Shown one piece after another: positions 13,700 through 26,090 of a DNA stretch of 64,000 bases (within the stretch, counting starts at the first letter, position 1; each line of letters begins with the position of its first letter). The DNA comes from Euonymus europaeus. Lineage: Eukaryota > Streptophyta > Magnoliopsida > Celastrales > Celastraceae. Below the pieces are notes generated by a model. It saw nothing but the letters and a program-made list of their open reading frames with translations, had not been told where the DNA came from and did no database searches. The position numbers and the translations under genes were made by a program. The DNA lies in assembly GCA_963580455.1 (NCBI GenBank), contig OY756961.1:15109001-15173000 (forward strand), in the 5' to 3' direction.

Positions 13700-13735
13700 T
13701 GTACAATTAATTTTTATTGTTCTCATATGTCAAAT
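13700..13735 (+). other. 4-bp insertion (AATT) in a monomer
   Basis: GTACAATTAATTTTTATTG replaces GTACAATTTTTATTG, moving the phase from 0 to +4 for all following monomers. It looks like a small duplication of AATT. Confidence 0.85.
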
Positions 13736-16485
13736 TTTTTGAGTATAAGCTTCATAAATTATTTCGAGGGCAAAACACAAACTTTCTATGACAAATCGAC
13801 AAAACCGTTAAACGCTCCTCCATAGAGAGAGTTGAACAACTTCGGACCATCAAAATTGCTCTTTGTACAATTTTTATTTTTCATATATGTCAAATTTTAC
13901 GAGTATAAGCTTCATAGATTATTTCGATGCCAAAACAACAACTTTCTATGACAAATGGACGAAACCGTTAAAAGCTCCTCCATAGAGAGAGTTGAGCAAC
14001 TTCGGACCATCAAAATTGCTCTATGTATAACTTTTATTGTTCTTCTATGTGAAATTTTACGAGTATAAGCAGCATAGATTATTTCGCTGCCGAAACACCA
14101 ACTTTCTATGACAAATGGACAAAACCGTTAAGAGCTCCTACAAAGAGAGAGTTGAGCAACTTCGGACCATCAAAGTTGCTCTGTGTACAATTTTTATTGT
14201 TCTCATATGTCAAATTTTACGAGTATAGTCTTCATAGATTATTTCGATGCCAAAACACCAACTTTCTATGACAAATCGACAAAACCGTTAAAATCCCCTC
14301 CATAGTGAGAGTTGAGCAACTTCGGACCATCAAAATTGCTCTTTGTACAATTTTTATTGTTCTTATATGTCAATTTTTACGAGTATAAGCTTCATAGATT
14401 ATTTCGATGCTAAAACAACAACTTTCTATCACAAATCGACAAAACCGTTAAAAGCTCCTTCATAGAGATAGTTGAGCAACTTAGGACCATCAAAGTTGCC
14501 CGGTGTACACGTTTTATTGTTCTTATATGTCAAATTTTATGAGTATAACCTTCATAGATTATTTCGATGCCAAAACAACAACTTTCTATGACAAATGGAC
14601 GAAACCGTTAAAAGCTCCTCCATAGAGAGAGTTGAGCAACTTCGGACCATCAAAATTGCTCTATGTATAACTTTTATTGTTCTTCTATGTGAAATTTCAC
14701 GAGTATAAGCTGCATAGATTATTTCGATGCCAAAACTCCAACTTTCTATGACAAATCGACAAAACCGTTAAAAGCTCCTCCATAGAGAGAGTTGAGCAAC
14801 TTCGGACCATCAAAGTTGCTCAGTGTACAATTTGTATTGTTCTCATATGTCAAATTTTACGAGTATAGACTTCATAGATTATTTCGATGCCAAAACTCCA
14901 ACTTTCTATGACAAATCGACAAAACCGTTAAAAGCTCCTCCATAGAGAGAGTTGAGCAACTTCGGACCATCAAAGTTGCTCAGTGTACAATTTTTATTTT
15001 TCTCATATGTCAAATTTTTTGAGTATAAGCTTCATAAATTATTTCGAGGCCAAAACACAAACTTTCTATGACAAATCGAGAAAACCGTTAAACGCTCCTC
15101 CATAGAGAGAGTTGAACAACTTCGGACCATCAAAATTGCTCTTTGTACAATTTTTATTTTTCTTATATGTCAAATTTTACGAGTATAAGCTTCATAGATT
15201 ATTTCGATGCCAAAACAACAACTTTCTATGACAAATGGACGAAACCGATAAAAAGCTCCTCCATAGAGAGAGTTCAGCAACTTCGGACCATCAAAATTGC
15301 TCTATGTATAACTTTTATTGTTCTTCTATGTGAAATTTTACGAGTATAAGCTGCATAGATTATTTCGATGCCAAAACTCCAACTTTCTATGACAAATCGA
15401 CAAAACCGTTAAAAGCTCCTTCATAGAGAGATTTGAGCAACTTCGGACCATCAAAGTTGCTCAGTGTACAATTTTTATTGTTCTCATATGTCAAATTTTT
15501 TGAGTATAAGCTTCATAAATTATTTCGAGGCCAAAACACAAATTTTCTGTGACAAATCGACAAAACCGTTAAACGCTCCTCCATAGAGGGAGTTGAACAA
15601 CTTCGGACCATCAAAATTGCTCTTTGTACAATTTTTATTTTTCTTATATGTCAAATTTTACGAGTATAAGCTTCATAGATTATTTCGATGCTAAAACACC
15701 AACTTTCTATGACAAATGGACAAAACCGTTAAAAGCTCCTCCATAGAGAGAGTTGAGCAACTTCGGAGCATCAAAGTTGCTCGGTGTACAATTTTTATTG
15801 TTCTCATATGTCAAATTTTACGAGTATAAGCTTCATAGATTATTTCGATGCCAAAACACCAACTTTCTATGACAAATGGACAAAACCGTTAAGAGCTCCT
15901 CCATATAGAGAGTTGAGCAACTTCGGACCATCAAAGTTGTTCGGTGTACAATTTTTATTGTTCTCATATGTCAAATTTTACGAGTATAAGTTTCATAGAT
16001 TATTTCGATGCCAAAACACCAACTTTCTATGACAAATCGACAAAACCGTTAAAATTCCCTCCATAGTGAGAGTTGAGCAACTTCGGACCATCAAAATTGC
16101 TCTTTGTACAATTTTTATTGTTCTTATATGTCAATTTTTACGAGTATAAGCTTCATAGATTATTTCGATGCTAAAACAACAACTTTCTATGACAAATCGA
16201 CAAAACCGTTAAAAGCTCCTTCATAGAGATAGTTGAGCAACTTAGGACCATCAAAGTTGCTCGATGTACACGTTTTATTGTTCTTATATGTCAAATTTTA
16301 TGAGTATAAGCTTCATAGATTATTTCGATGTTAAAACACCAACTTTCTATGACAAATGGACGAAACCGTTAACAGCTCCTCCATAGAGAGGTGTTGAGCA
16401 ACTTCGGACTATCAAAGTTACTCGGGATAGACTTTTTATTGTTCTTATATGTCAAATTTTTTGAGTATAAGCTTCATAGATTATT

Positions 16486-17960
16486 TCGATGTCAAAACAC
16501 CAACTTTCTATGACAAATGGACAAAACTGTTAAGAGCTCTTCCATAGATAGAGTTGAGCAACTTCGGACTATCAAAGTTGCTCGAGATAGACATTTTATT
16601 GTTCTTCTATGTCAAATTTTATGAGTTTAAGCTTCCTAGATTATTTCGATGCCAAAACACCAACTTTCAATGACAAATGGACAAAATCGTTAAAAGCTCC
16701 TTCATAGAGATTGTTGAGCGACTTCGGACCATCAAAGTTGCTCGGTGTACAATTTTTATTGTTCTTATATGTCAAATTTTTTGAGTATAAGCTTCATAGA
16801 TTATTTCGATGCCAAAACACCAACTTTCTATGACAAATAGACAAAATCGTTAAAAGCTCCTCCATAGAGAGAATTGAGCAACTACGGACCATCAAAGTTG
16901 CTCGGTGTACACTTTTTATTGTTCTTATATGTCAAATTTTATGAGTATAAGCTTCCTAGATTATTTCGATGCCAAAACACCAACTTTCTATGACAAATGG
17001 ACAAAACCGTTAAAAGCTCCTCCATAGGGAGAGTTGAGCAACTTCGGACCATCAAATTTGCTCGGTGTACACTTTTTATTGTTCTTATATGTCAAATTTT
17101 ATGAGTATAAGCTTCATAGATTATTTCGATGTTAAAACACCAACTTTCTATGACAAATGGACAAAACCGTTAACAGCTCCTCCATAGAGAGGAGTTGAGC
17201 AACTTCGGACTATCAAAGTTACTCGGGCTAGACTTTTTATTGTTCTTATATGTCAAATTTTTTGAGTATAAGCTTCATAGATTATTTCGATGCCAAAACA
17301 CCAACTTTCTATGACAAATGGACAAAACCGTTAACAGCTCCTCCATAGAGAGGAGTTGAGCAACTTCGGACTATCAAAGTTACTCGGGATAGACTTTTTA
17401 TTGTTCTTATATGTCAAATTTTTTGAGTATAAGCTTCATAGATTATTTCGATGCCAAAACACCAACTTTCTATGACAAATAGACAAAATCGTTAAAAGCT
17501 CCTCCATAGAGAGAATTGAGCAACTACGGACCATCAAAGTTGCTCGGTGTACACTTTTTATTGTTCTTATATGTCAAATTTTATGAGTATAAGCTTCCTA
17601 GATTATTTCGATGCCAAAACACCAACTTTCTATGACAAATGGACAAAACCGTTAAAAGCTCCTCCATAGGGAGAGTTGAGCAACTTCGGACCATCAAATT
17701 TGCTCGGTGTACACTTTTTATTGTTCTTATATGTCAAATTTTATGAGTATAAGCTTCATAGATTATTTCGATGTTAAAACACCAACTTTCTATGACAAAT
17801 GGACGAAACCGTAAAAGCTCCTCCATAGGGAGAGTTGAGGAACTTCGGACCATCAAAATTGCTCTATGTATACTTTTTATTGTTCTTCTATGTCAAATTT
17901 TACGGGTATAAGCTTCATAGATTATTTCGATTCCAAAACACCAACTTTCTATGACAAATG
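16486..17960 (+). repeat. Start of domain B: rearranged monomers and GGAGTTGAG variants
   Basis: 16486-16730 combines a TCGATGTCAAAACACC monomer with the GAGATAGACATTTT and TTTCAATGACAAATG monomers. This resembles the recurrent domain-B block but lacks its intervening monomers. Three +1 indels at the GAGAGGTGTTGAG or GAGAGGAGTTGAG site occur at 16390, 17211 and 17350. The stretch 16840-17130 (CAACTACGG, CATAGGGAGAG, TCAAATTTGC) is repeated at 17480-17770. Only satellite sequence was seen. Confidence 0.65.
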
Positions 17961-18130
17961 GACAAAATCGTTAAAAGCTCCTACATAGAGAGAGTTGAGC
18001 AACTTCGGACCATCAAAGTTGCCCGGTGTACAATTTTTATTGTTCTCATATGTCAAATTTTATGATTATAAGCTTCATATATTATTTCGATGCCAAAACA
18101 CCAACTTTCTATGACAAATGGACAAAGCCG

Positions 18131-19480
18131 TTAAAAGCTCCTCCATAGAGAGAGTTGAGCAACTTTGGACCATCAAAATTGCTCTATGTATACTTTTTAT
18201 TGTTCTTCTATTTCAAATTTTACGAGTATAAGCTTCCTAGATTATTTCGATGCCAAAACACCAACTTTCTATGACAAATTGACAAAACCGTTAAAAGCTC
18301 CTTCATAGAGAGTGTTGAGCGACTTCGGACCTTCAAAGTTGCTCGGTGTACAATTTTTATTGTTCTTATATGTCAAATTTTATGTGTATAAGCTTCATAG
18401 ATTATTTCGATGCCAAAACACCAACTTTCTATGACAAATGGACAAAGCCGTTAAAAGCTCCTCCATAGAGAGAGTTGAGCAACTTCGGACCATCAAAGTT
18501 GCCCGGTGTACAATTTTTATTGTTCTCATATGTCAAATTTTTTGAGTATGAGCTTCATAGATTATTTCGATGTCAAAACACCAACTTTCTATGACAAATG
18601 GACAAAACTGTTAAGAGCTCTTCCATAGATAGAGTTGAGCAACTTCGGACTATCAAAGTTGCTCGAGATAGACATTTTATTGTTCTTCTATGTCAAATTT
18701 TACGAGTTTAAGCTTCCTAGATTATTTCGATGCCAAAACACCAACTTTCTATGACAAATGGACAAAGCCGTTAAAAGCTCCTCCATAGAGAGAGTTGAGC
18801 AACTTCGGACCATCAAAGTTGCCCGGTGTACAATTTTTATTGTTCTCATATGTCAAATTTTTTGAGTATAAGCTTCATAGATTATTTCGATGCCAAAACA
18901 CCAACTTTCTATGACAAATGGACAAAACCGTTAAGAGCTCCTCCATAGATAGAGTTGAGCAACTTCGGACTATCAAAGTTGCTCGAGATAGACATTTTAT
19001 TGTTCTTCTATGTCAAATTTTACGAGTTTAAGCTTCCTAGATTATTTCGATGCCAAAACACCAACTTTCAATGACAAATGGACAAAATCGTTAAAAGCTC
19101 CTTCATAGAGAGTGTTGAGCGACTTCGGACCATCAAAGTTGCTCGGTGTACAATTTTTATTGTTCTTATATGTCAAATTTTTTGAGTATAAGCTTCATAG
19201 ATTATTTCGATGCCAAAACACCAACTTTCTATGACAAATTGACAAAATCGTTAAAAGCTCCTCCATAGAGAGAATTGAGCAACTTCGGACCATCAAAGTT
19301 GCTCGGTGTACACTTTTTATTGTTCTTATATGTCAAATTTTATGAGTATAAGCTTCCTAGATTATTTCGATGCCAAAACACCAACTTTCTATGACAAATG
19401 GACAAAACCGTTAAAAGCTCCTCCATAGAGAGAGTTGAGCAACTTCGTACCATCAAATTTGCTCGGTGTACACTTTTTAT
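18131..19480 (+). repeat. Recurrent domain-B block, copy 1
   Basis: Its markers in order are CAACTTTGGACCATCAAAAT, TTCTATTTCAAATT, GACTTCGGACCTTC, TATGTGTATAAGC, GTTGCCCGG, GAGTATGAGCTTC, TCGATGTCAAAAC, GAGATAGACATT, TTTCAATGACAAATG, AGAGAATTGAG and TTCGTACCATC. The same series is found at 20372-21478 (offset 2,241, shorter), 22131-23480 (offset 4,000) and 26931-28280 (offset 8,800). A partial copy lies at 24001-24430. Confidence 0.85.
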
Positions 19481-20371
19481 TGTTCTTATATGTCAAATTT
19501 TATGAGTATAAGCTTCATAGATTTTTTCGATGTTAAAACACCAACTTTCTATGACAAATGGACGAAACCGTTAAAAGCTCCTCCATAGGGAGAGTTGAGG
19601 AACTTCGGACCATCAAAATTGCTCTATGTATACTTTTTATTGTTCTTCTATGTCAAATTTTACGGGTATAAGCTTCATAGATTATTTCGATTCCAAAACA
19701 CCAACTTTCTATGACAAATGGACAAAATCGTTAAAAGCTCCTACATAGACAGAGTTGATCAACTTTGGACCATCAAAGTTGCTCGGTGTACACTTTTTCT
19801 TGTTCTTATATGTCAAATTTTATGATTATAAGCTTCATAGATTATTTCGATGCCAAAATACCAACTTTCTATGACAAATGGACGAAACCGTTAAAAGCTC
19901 CTCCATAGAGAGAGTTGAGCAACTTCGGACCATCAAAATTGCTCTATGTATACTTTTTATTGTTCTTCTATTTCAAATTTTACGAGTATAAGCTTCCTAG
20001 ATTATTTCGATGCCAAAACACCAACTTTCTATGACAAATTGACAAAACCGTTAACAGCTCCTCCATAGAGAGAAGTTGAGCAACTTCGGACTATCAAAGT
20101 TTCTCGGGATAGACTTTTTATTGTTCTTCTATGTTAAATTTTACGAGTATAAGCTTCATAGATTATTTCGATGCCAAAACACTAACTTTCTATGAGAAAT
20201 GGACAAAGCCGTTAAAAGCTCCTCCATAGAGAGAGTTGAGCAACTTCGGACCATCAAAGTTGCTCGGTGTACACTTTTTCTTGTTCTTATATGTCAAATT
20301 TTTTGATTATAAGCTTCATAGATTATTTCGATGCCAAAATACCAACTTTCTATGACAAATGGACGAAACCG

Positions 20372-21478
20372 TTAAAAGCTCCTCCATAGAGAGAGTTGAG
20401 CAACTTTGGACCATCAAAATTGCTCTATGTATACTTTTTATTGTTCTTCTATTTCAAATTTTACGAGTATAAGCTTCCTAGATTATTTCGATGCCAAAAC
20501 ACCAACTTTCTATGACAAATTGACAAAACCGTTAAAAGCTCCTTCATAGAGAGTGTTGAGCGACTTCGGACCTTCAAAGTTGCTCGGTGTACAATTTTTA
20601 TTGTTCTTATATGTCAAATTTTATGTGTATAAGCTTCATAGATTATTTCGATGCCAAAACACCAACTTTCTATGACAAATGGACAAAGCCGTTAAAAGCT
20701 CCTCCATAGAGAGAGTTGAGCAACTTCGGACCATCAAAGTTGCCCGGTGTACAATTTTTATTGTTCTCATATGTCAAATTTTTTGAGTATGAGCTTCATA
20801 GATTATTTCGATGTCAAAACACCAACTTTCTATGACAAATGGACAAAACTGTTAAGAGCTCTTCCATAGATAGAGTTGAGCAACTTCGGACTATCAAAGT
20901 TGCTCGAGATAGACATTTTATTGTTCTTCTATGTCAAATTTTACGAGTTTAAGCTTCCTAGATTATTTCGATGCCAAAACACCAACTTTCTATGACAAAT
21001 GGACAAAGCCGTTAAAAGCTCCTCCATAGAGAGAGTTGAGCAACTTCGGACCATCAAAGTTGCCCGGTGTACAATTTTTATTGTTCTCATATGTCAAATT
21101 TTTTGAGTATAAGCTTCATAGATTATTTCGATGCCAAAACACCAACTTTCTATGACAAATGGACAAAACCGTTAAGAGCTCCTCCATAGATAGAGTTGAG
21201 CAACTTCGGACTATCAAAGTTGCTCGAGATAGACATTTTATTGTTCTTCTATGTCAAATTTTACGAGTTTAAGCTTCCTAGATTATTTCGATGCCAAAAC
21301 ACCAACTTTCAATGACAAATGGACAAAATCGTTAAAAGCTCCTTCATAGAGAGTGTTGAGCGACTTCGGACCATCAAAGTTGCTCGGTGTACAATTTTTA
21401 TTGTTCTTATATGTCAAATTTTTTGAGTATAAGCTTCATAGATTATTTCGATGCCAAAACACCAACTTTCTATGACAA
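20372..21478 (+). repeat. Recurrent domain-B block, copy 2
   Basis: It matches 22131-23237 at an offset of 1,759 (11 monomers minus 1), including GAGTATGAGCTTC at 20788 and TTTCAATGACAAATG near 21308. The match stops at AAATAGACAAAATCG (21478) versus AAATTGACAAAATCG (23238). Just upstream, the monomer at 20168 carries ACACTAAC, and the preceding one has the AGAGAAGTTGAG insertion at 20070. Confidence 0.8.
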
Positions 21479-22130
21479 ATAGACAAAATCGTTAAAAGCT
21501 CCTCCATAGAGAGAATTGAGCAACTACGGACCATCAAAGTTGCTTGGTGTACACTTTTTATTGTTCTTTTATGTCAAATTTTATGAGTATAAGCTTCCTA
21601 GATTATTTCGATGCCAAAACACCAACTTTCTATGACAAATGGACAAAACCGTTAAAAGCTCCTCCATAGGGAGAGTTGAGCAACTTCGGACCATCAAATT
21701 TGCTCGGTGTACACTTTTTATTGTTCTTATATGTCAAATTTTATGAGTATAAGCTTCATAGATTATTTCGATGTTAAAACACCAACTTTCTATGACAAAT
21801 GGACGAAACCGTAAAAGCTCCTCCATAGGGAGAGTTGAGGAACTTCGGACCATCAAAATTGCTCTATGTATACTTTTTATTGTTCTTCTATGTCAAATTT
21901 TACGGGTATAAGCTTCATAGATTATTTCGATTCCAAAACACCAACTTTCTATGACAAATGGACAAAATCGTTAAAAGCTCCTACATAGAGAGAGTTGATC
22001 AACTTCGGACCATCAAAGTTGCTCGGTGTACACTTTTTCTTGTTCTTATATGTCAAATTTTATGATTATAAGCTTCATAGATTATTTCGATGCCAAAATA
22101 CCAACTTTCTATGACAAATGGACGAAACCG

Positions 22131-23480
22131 TTAAAAGCTCCTCCATAGAGAGAGTTGAGCAACTTTGGACCATCAAAATTGCTCTATGTATACTTTTTAT
22201 TGTTCTTCTATTTCAAATTTTACGAGTATAAGCTTCCTAGATTATTTCGATGCCAAAACACCAACTTTCTATGACAAATTGACAAAACCGTTAAAAGCTC
22301 CTTCATAGAGAGTGTTGAGCGACTTCGGACCTTCAAAGTTGCTCGGTGTACAATTTTTATTGTTCTTATATGTCAAATTTTATGTGTATAAGCTTCATAG
22401 ATTATTTCGATGCCAAAACACCAACTTTCTATGACAAATGGACAAAGCCGTTAAAAGCTCCTCCATAGAGAGAGTTGAGCAACTTCGGACCATCAAAGTT
22501 GCCCGGTGTACAATTTTTATTGTTCTCATATGTCAAATTTTTTGAGTATGAGCTTCATAGATTATTTCGATGTCAAAACACCAACTTTCTATGACAAATG
22601 GACAAAACTGTTAAGAGCTCTTCCATAGATAGAGTTGAGCAACTTCGGACTATCAAAGTTGCTCGAGATAGACATTTTATTGTTCTTCTATGTCAAATTT
22701 TACGAGTTTAAGCTTCCTAGATTATTTCGATGCCAAAACACCAACTTTCTATGACAAATGGACAAAGCCGTTAAAAGCTCCTCCATAGAGAGAGTTGAGC
22801 AACTTCGGACCATCAAAGTTGCCCGGTGTACAATTTTTATTGTTCTCATATGTCAAATTTTTTGAGTATAAGCTTCATAGATTATTTCGATGCCAAAACA
22901 CCAACTTTCTATGACAAATGGACAAAACCGTTAAGAGCTCCTCCATAGATAGATTTGAGCAACTTCGGACTATCAAAGTTGCTCGAGATAGACATTTTAT
23001 TGTTCTTCTATGTCAAATTTTACGAGTTTAAGCTTCCTAGATTATTTCGATGCCAAAACACCAACTTTCAATGACAAATGGACAAAATCGTTAAAAGCTC
23101 CTTCATAGAGAGTGTTGAGCGACTTCGGACCATCAAAGTTGCTCGGTGTACAATTTTTATTGTTCTTATATGTCAAATTTTTTGAGTATAAGCTTCATAG
23201 ATTATTTCGATGCCAAAACACCAACTTTCTATGACAAATTGACAAAATCGTTAAAAGCTCCTCCATAGAGAGAATTGAGCAACTTCGGACCATCAAAGTT
23301 GCTCGGTGTACACTTTTTATTGTTCTTATATGTCAAATTTTATGAGTATAAGCTTCCTAGATTATTTCGATGCCAAAACACCAACTTTCTATGACAAATG
23401 GACAAAACCGTTAAAAGCTCCTCCATAGAGAGAGTTGAGCAACTTCGTACCATCAAATTTGCTCGGTGTACACTTTTTAT
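22131..23480 (+). repeat. Recurrent domain-B block, copy 3
   Basis: It matches 26931-28280 at an offset of 4,800 and 18131-19480 at an offset of 4,000. I noticed few differences: AGATTTGAGC at 22951 against AGAGTTGAGC elsewhere, and ATATGCTTCC at 28150 in copy 4. The 4,800-bp match extends upstream to about 21410/26210. It ends at TGTCCTCATA (23481) versus TGTTCTTATA (28281). Confidence 0.85.
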
Positions 23481-23970
23481 TGTCCTCATATGTCAAATTT
23501 TTTGAGTATAAGCTTCATAAATTATTTCGAGGCCAAAATAACAACTTTCTATGAAAAATCGACAAAACCGTTAAACGCTCCTCCATAGAGAGAGTTGAGC
23601 AACTTCGGACCATCAAAGTTGCCCGGTGTACAATTTTTATTGTTCTTATATGTCAAATTTTTTGAGTATAAGCTTCATAGATTATTTCGATGCCAAAACA
23701 CCAACTTTCTATGACAAATTGACAAAATCGTTAAAAGCTCCTCCATAGAGAGAATTGAGCAACTTCGGACCATCAAAGTTGCTCGGTGTACACTTTTTAT
23801 TGTTCTTATATGTCAAATTTTATGAGTATAAGCTTCCTAGATTATTTCGATGCCAAAACACCAACTTTCTATGACAAATGGACAAAACCGTTAAAAGCTC
23901 CTCCATAGAGAGAGTTGAGCAACTTCGTACCATCAAATTTGCTCGGTGTACACTTTTTATTGTCCTCATA
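23161..23970 (+). repeat. 480-bp tandem duplication (3 monomers)
   Basis: 23161-23490 is repeated at 23641-23970, including AAATTGACAAAATCG, AGAGAATTGAG, TTCGTACCATC and the rare TGTCCTCATA. The copies then separate into TTTTTTGAGTATAAGC (23500) and TTTTACGAGTTTAAGC (23980). The monomer between them (TCGAGGCCAAAATAACAAC) matches 25081-25180 at an offset of 1,600. Confidence 0.8.
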
Positions 23971-24439
23971 TGTCAAATTTTACGAGTTTAAGCTTCATAA
24001 ATTATTTCGATGCCAAAACACCAACTTTCTATGACAAATGGACAAAGCCGTTAAAAGCTCCTCCATAGAGAGAGTTGAGCAACTTCGGACCATCAAAGTT
24101 GCCCGGTGTACAATTTTTATTGTTCTCATATGTCAAATTTTTTGAGTATAAGCTTCATAGATTATTTCGATGCCAAAACACCAACTTTCTATGACAAATG
24201 GACAAAACCGTTAAGAGCTCCTCCATAGATAGAGTTGAGCAACTTCGGACTATCAAAGTTGCTCGAGATAGACATTTTATTGTTCTTCTATGTCAAATTT
24301 TACGAGTTTAAGCTTCCTAGATTATTTCGATGCCAAAACACCAACTTTCAATGACAAATGGACAAAATCGTTAAAAGCTCCTTCATAGAGAGTGTTGAGC
24401 GACTTCGGACCATCAAAGTTGCTCGGTGTACAATTTTTA

Positions 24440-26090
24440 TTGTTCTTCTATGTTAAATTTTACGAGTATAAGCTTCCTAGATTATTTCGATGCCAAAACA
24501 CCAACTTTCTATGACAAATGGACAAAACCGTTAAAAGCTCCTTCATAGAGAGAGTTGAGCAACTTCGGACCATCAAAATTGCTCTATGTATACTTTTTAT
24601 TGTTCTTATATGTCAAATTTTACGAGTATAAGCTTCCTACATTATTTCGATGCCAAAACAACAACTTTCTATGAAAAATCGACAAAACCGTTAAAAGCTC
24701 CTCCATAGAGAGAGTTGAGCGATTTCGGACCTTCAAAATTGCTCGGTGTACAATTTTTATTGTTCTTATATGTCAAATTTTACGAGTATAAGCTTCATAG
24801 ATTATTTCGATGCCAAAACACCAACTTTTTATGACAAATTGACAAAACCGTTAAAATCTCCTCCGTAGAGAGAGTTGAGCAACTTCGGACCATCAAAGTT
24901 GCTCGGTGTACACTTTTTATTGTTCTTATATGTCAAATTTTATATGTATAAGCTTCATAAATATTTTCGATGCCAAAACAACAACTTTCTATGATAAATG
25001 GACAAAGCCGTTAAAACCTCCTCCATAGAGAGAGTTGAGCAACTTCGGACCATCAAAATTGCTCGGTGTACAATTTTTATTGTCCTCATATGTCAAATTT
25101 TTTGAGTATAAGCTTCATAAATTATTTCGAGGCCAAAATAACAACTTTCTATGAAAAATCGACAAAACCGTTAAACGCTCCTCCGTAGAGAGAGTTGAAC
25201 AACTTCGGACCTTCAAAATTGCTCTTTGTACAATTTTTATTGTTTTTATATGTCAAATTTTATGAGTATAAGCTTCATAGATTATTTCGATTCTAAAACA
25301 CCAACTTTCTATGACAAATGGACAAAACCGTTAAAAGCTCCTCCATAGAGAGAGTTGAGCAACTTCGGACCATCAAAGTTGCTCGGTGTACAATTTTTAT
25401 TGTTCTCATATATCAAATTTTACGAGTATAAGCTTCATAGATTATTTCGATACCAAAACACCAACTTTCTATGACAAATGGACGAAACCGTTAAAAGCTC
25501 CTCCATAGATAGAGTTGAGCAACTTCGGACCATCAAAATTTCTCTATGTATACTTTTTATTGTTCTTCTATGTCAAATTTTACGAGTATAAGCTGCATAG
25601 ATTATTTCGATGCCAAAACACCAACTTTCTATGACAAGTGGACAAAACCGTTAAAAGCTCCTCCACAGAGAGAGTTGAGCAACTTCGGACCATCAAAGTT
25701 GCTCGGTGTACACTTTTTATTGTTCTTATATGTCAAATTTTATGAGTATAAGCTTCATAGATTATTTCGATGCCAAAACACCAACTTTCTATGACAAATG
25801 GACGAAACCGTTAAAAGCTCCTCCATAGAGAGAGTTGAGCAACTTCGGACCATCAAAATTGCTCTATGTATAACTTTTATTGTTCTTCTATGTGAAATTT
25901 TACGAGTATAAACTGCATAGATTATTTCGATGCCAAAACAACAACTTTCTATGACAAATGAACAAAACCGTTAAAAGCTCCTCTATAGAGAGAGTTGAGC
26001 AAGTTCGGACTATCAAAGTTGCTCGATGTACACGTTTTATTGTTCTTATATGTCAAATTTTATGAGTATAAGCTTCATAGATTATTTCGA
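24440..26090 (+). repeat. Assorted, non-HOR satellite monomers
   Basis: About ten monomers of the same 160-bp family whose variants do not follow a repeated order that I could find. Examples are TTATATGTATAAGC (24941), AATATTTTCGATGCC (24960), CTCCGTAGAG (24860 and 25180), TCGATACC (25447), CTCCACAGAG (25661) and AAACTGCATAG (25910). It separates two stretches of domain B. It may be an older, less homogenised patch. No gene is seen. Confidence 0.6.

Larger units (their letters stand above)
1..16324 (+). repeat. Higher-order repeat domain A (7-mer, 1,120 bp)
   Basis: Seven monomer types recur in order. Taking the monomer from TCGATG: A (GCTAAAACACC, ATAACCTTC), B (GCTCCTACAAAG, ATAGGCTTC), C (TCCACTCCATAGTGAG or TCCCCTCCATAGTGAG), D (GCTCCTTCATAGAGATAG, TGTACACG), E (TGTATAAC, GTGAAATTTCACGAG), F (AAAACTCCAAC, TTTTTTGAG), G (TCGAGGCCAAAACACAAAC, GTTGAACAAC). 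Units starting at A lie at 1, 1121, 2401, 3521, 4641, 5921, 7041, 8321, 8961, 10081, 11361, 12000 and 12800, giving lengths of 7, 8, 7, 7, 8, 7, 8, 4, 7, 8, 4 and 5 monomers. From about 13700 to 16324 the order is less regular but uses the same types. The last type-D monomer ends at 16324, where the monomer set changes abruptly. Confidence 0.9.
16325..24440 (+). repeat. Satellite domain B (second monomer set)
   Basis: From 16325 the monomers carry markers absent from domain A: TCGATGTTAAAACACC, GAGATAGACATTTTATTG, GGGATAGAC, GAGTTTAAGCTTCCTAG, GACAAAGCCG, CTCCATAGGGAGAGTTGAGG. The seven-type order of domain A stops. The domain is built of shuffled blocks, the clearest being one of about 1.1-1.35 kb seen at 18131, 20372, 22131 and again at 26931. 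Single-base indels recur at fixed places: an extra G or A in AGAGAGGAGTTGAG or AGAGAAGTTGAG (17211, 17350, 20070, 26150) and a lost T in ACCGTAAAAGC (17811, 21811, 26611). Confidence 0.85.
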
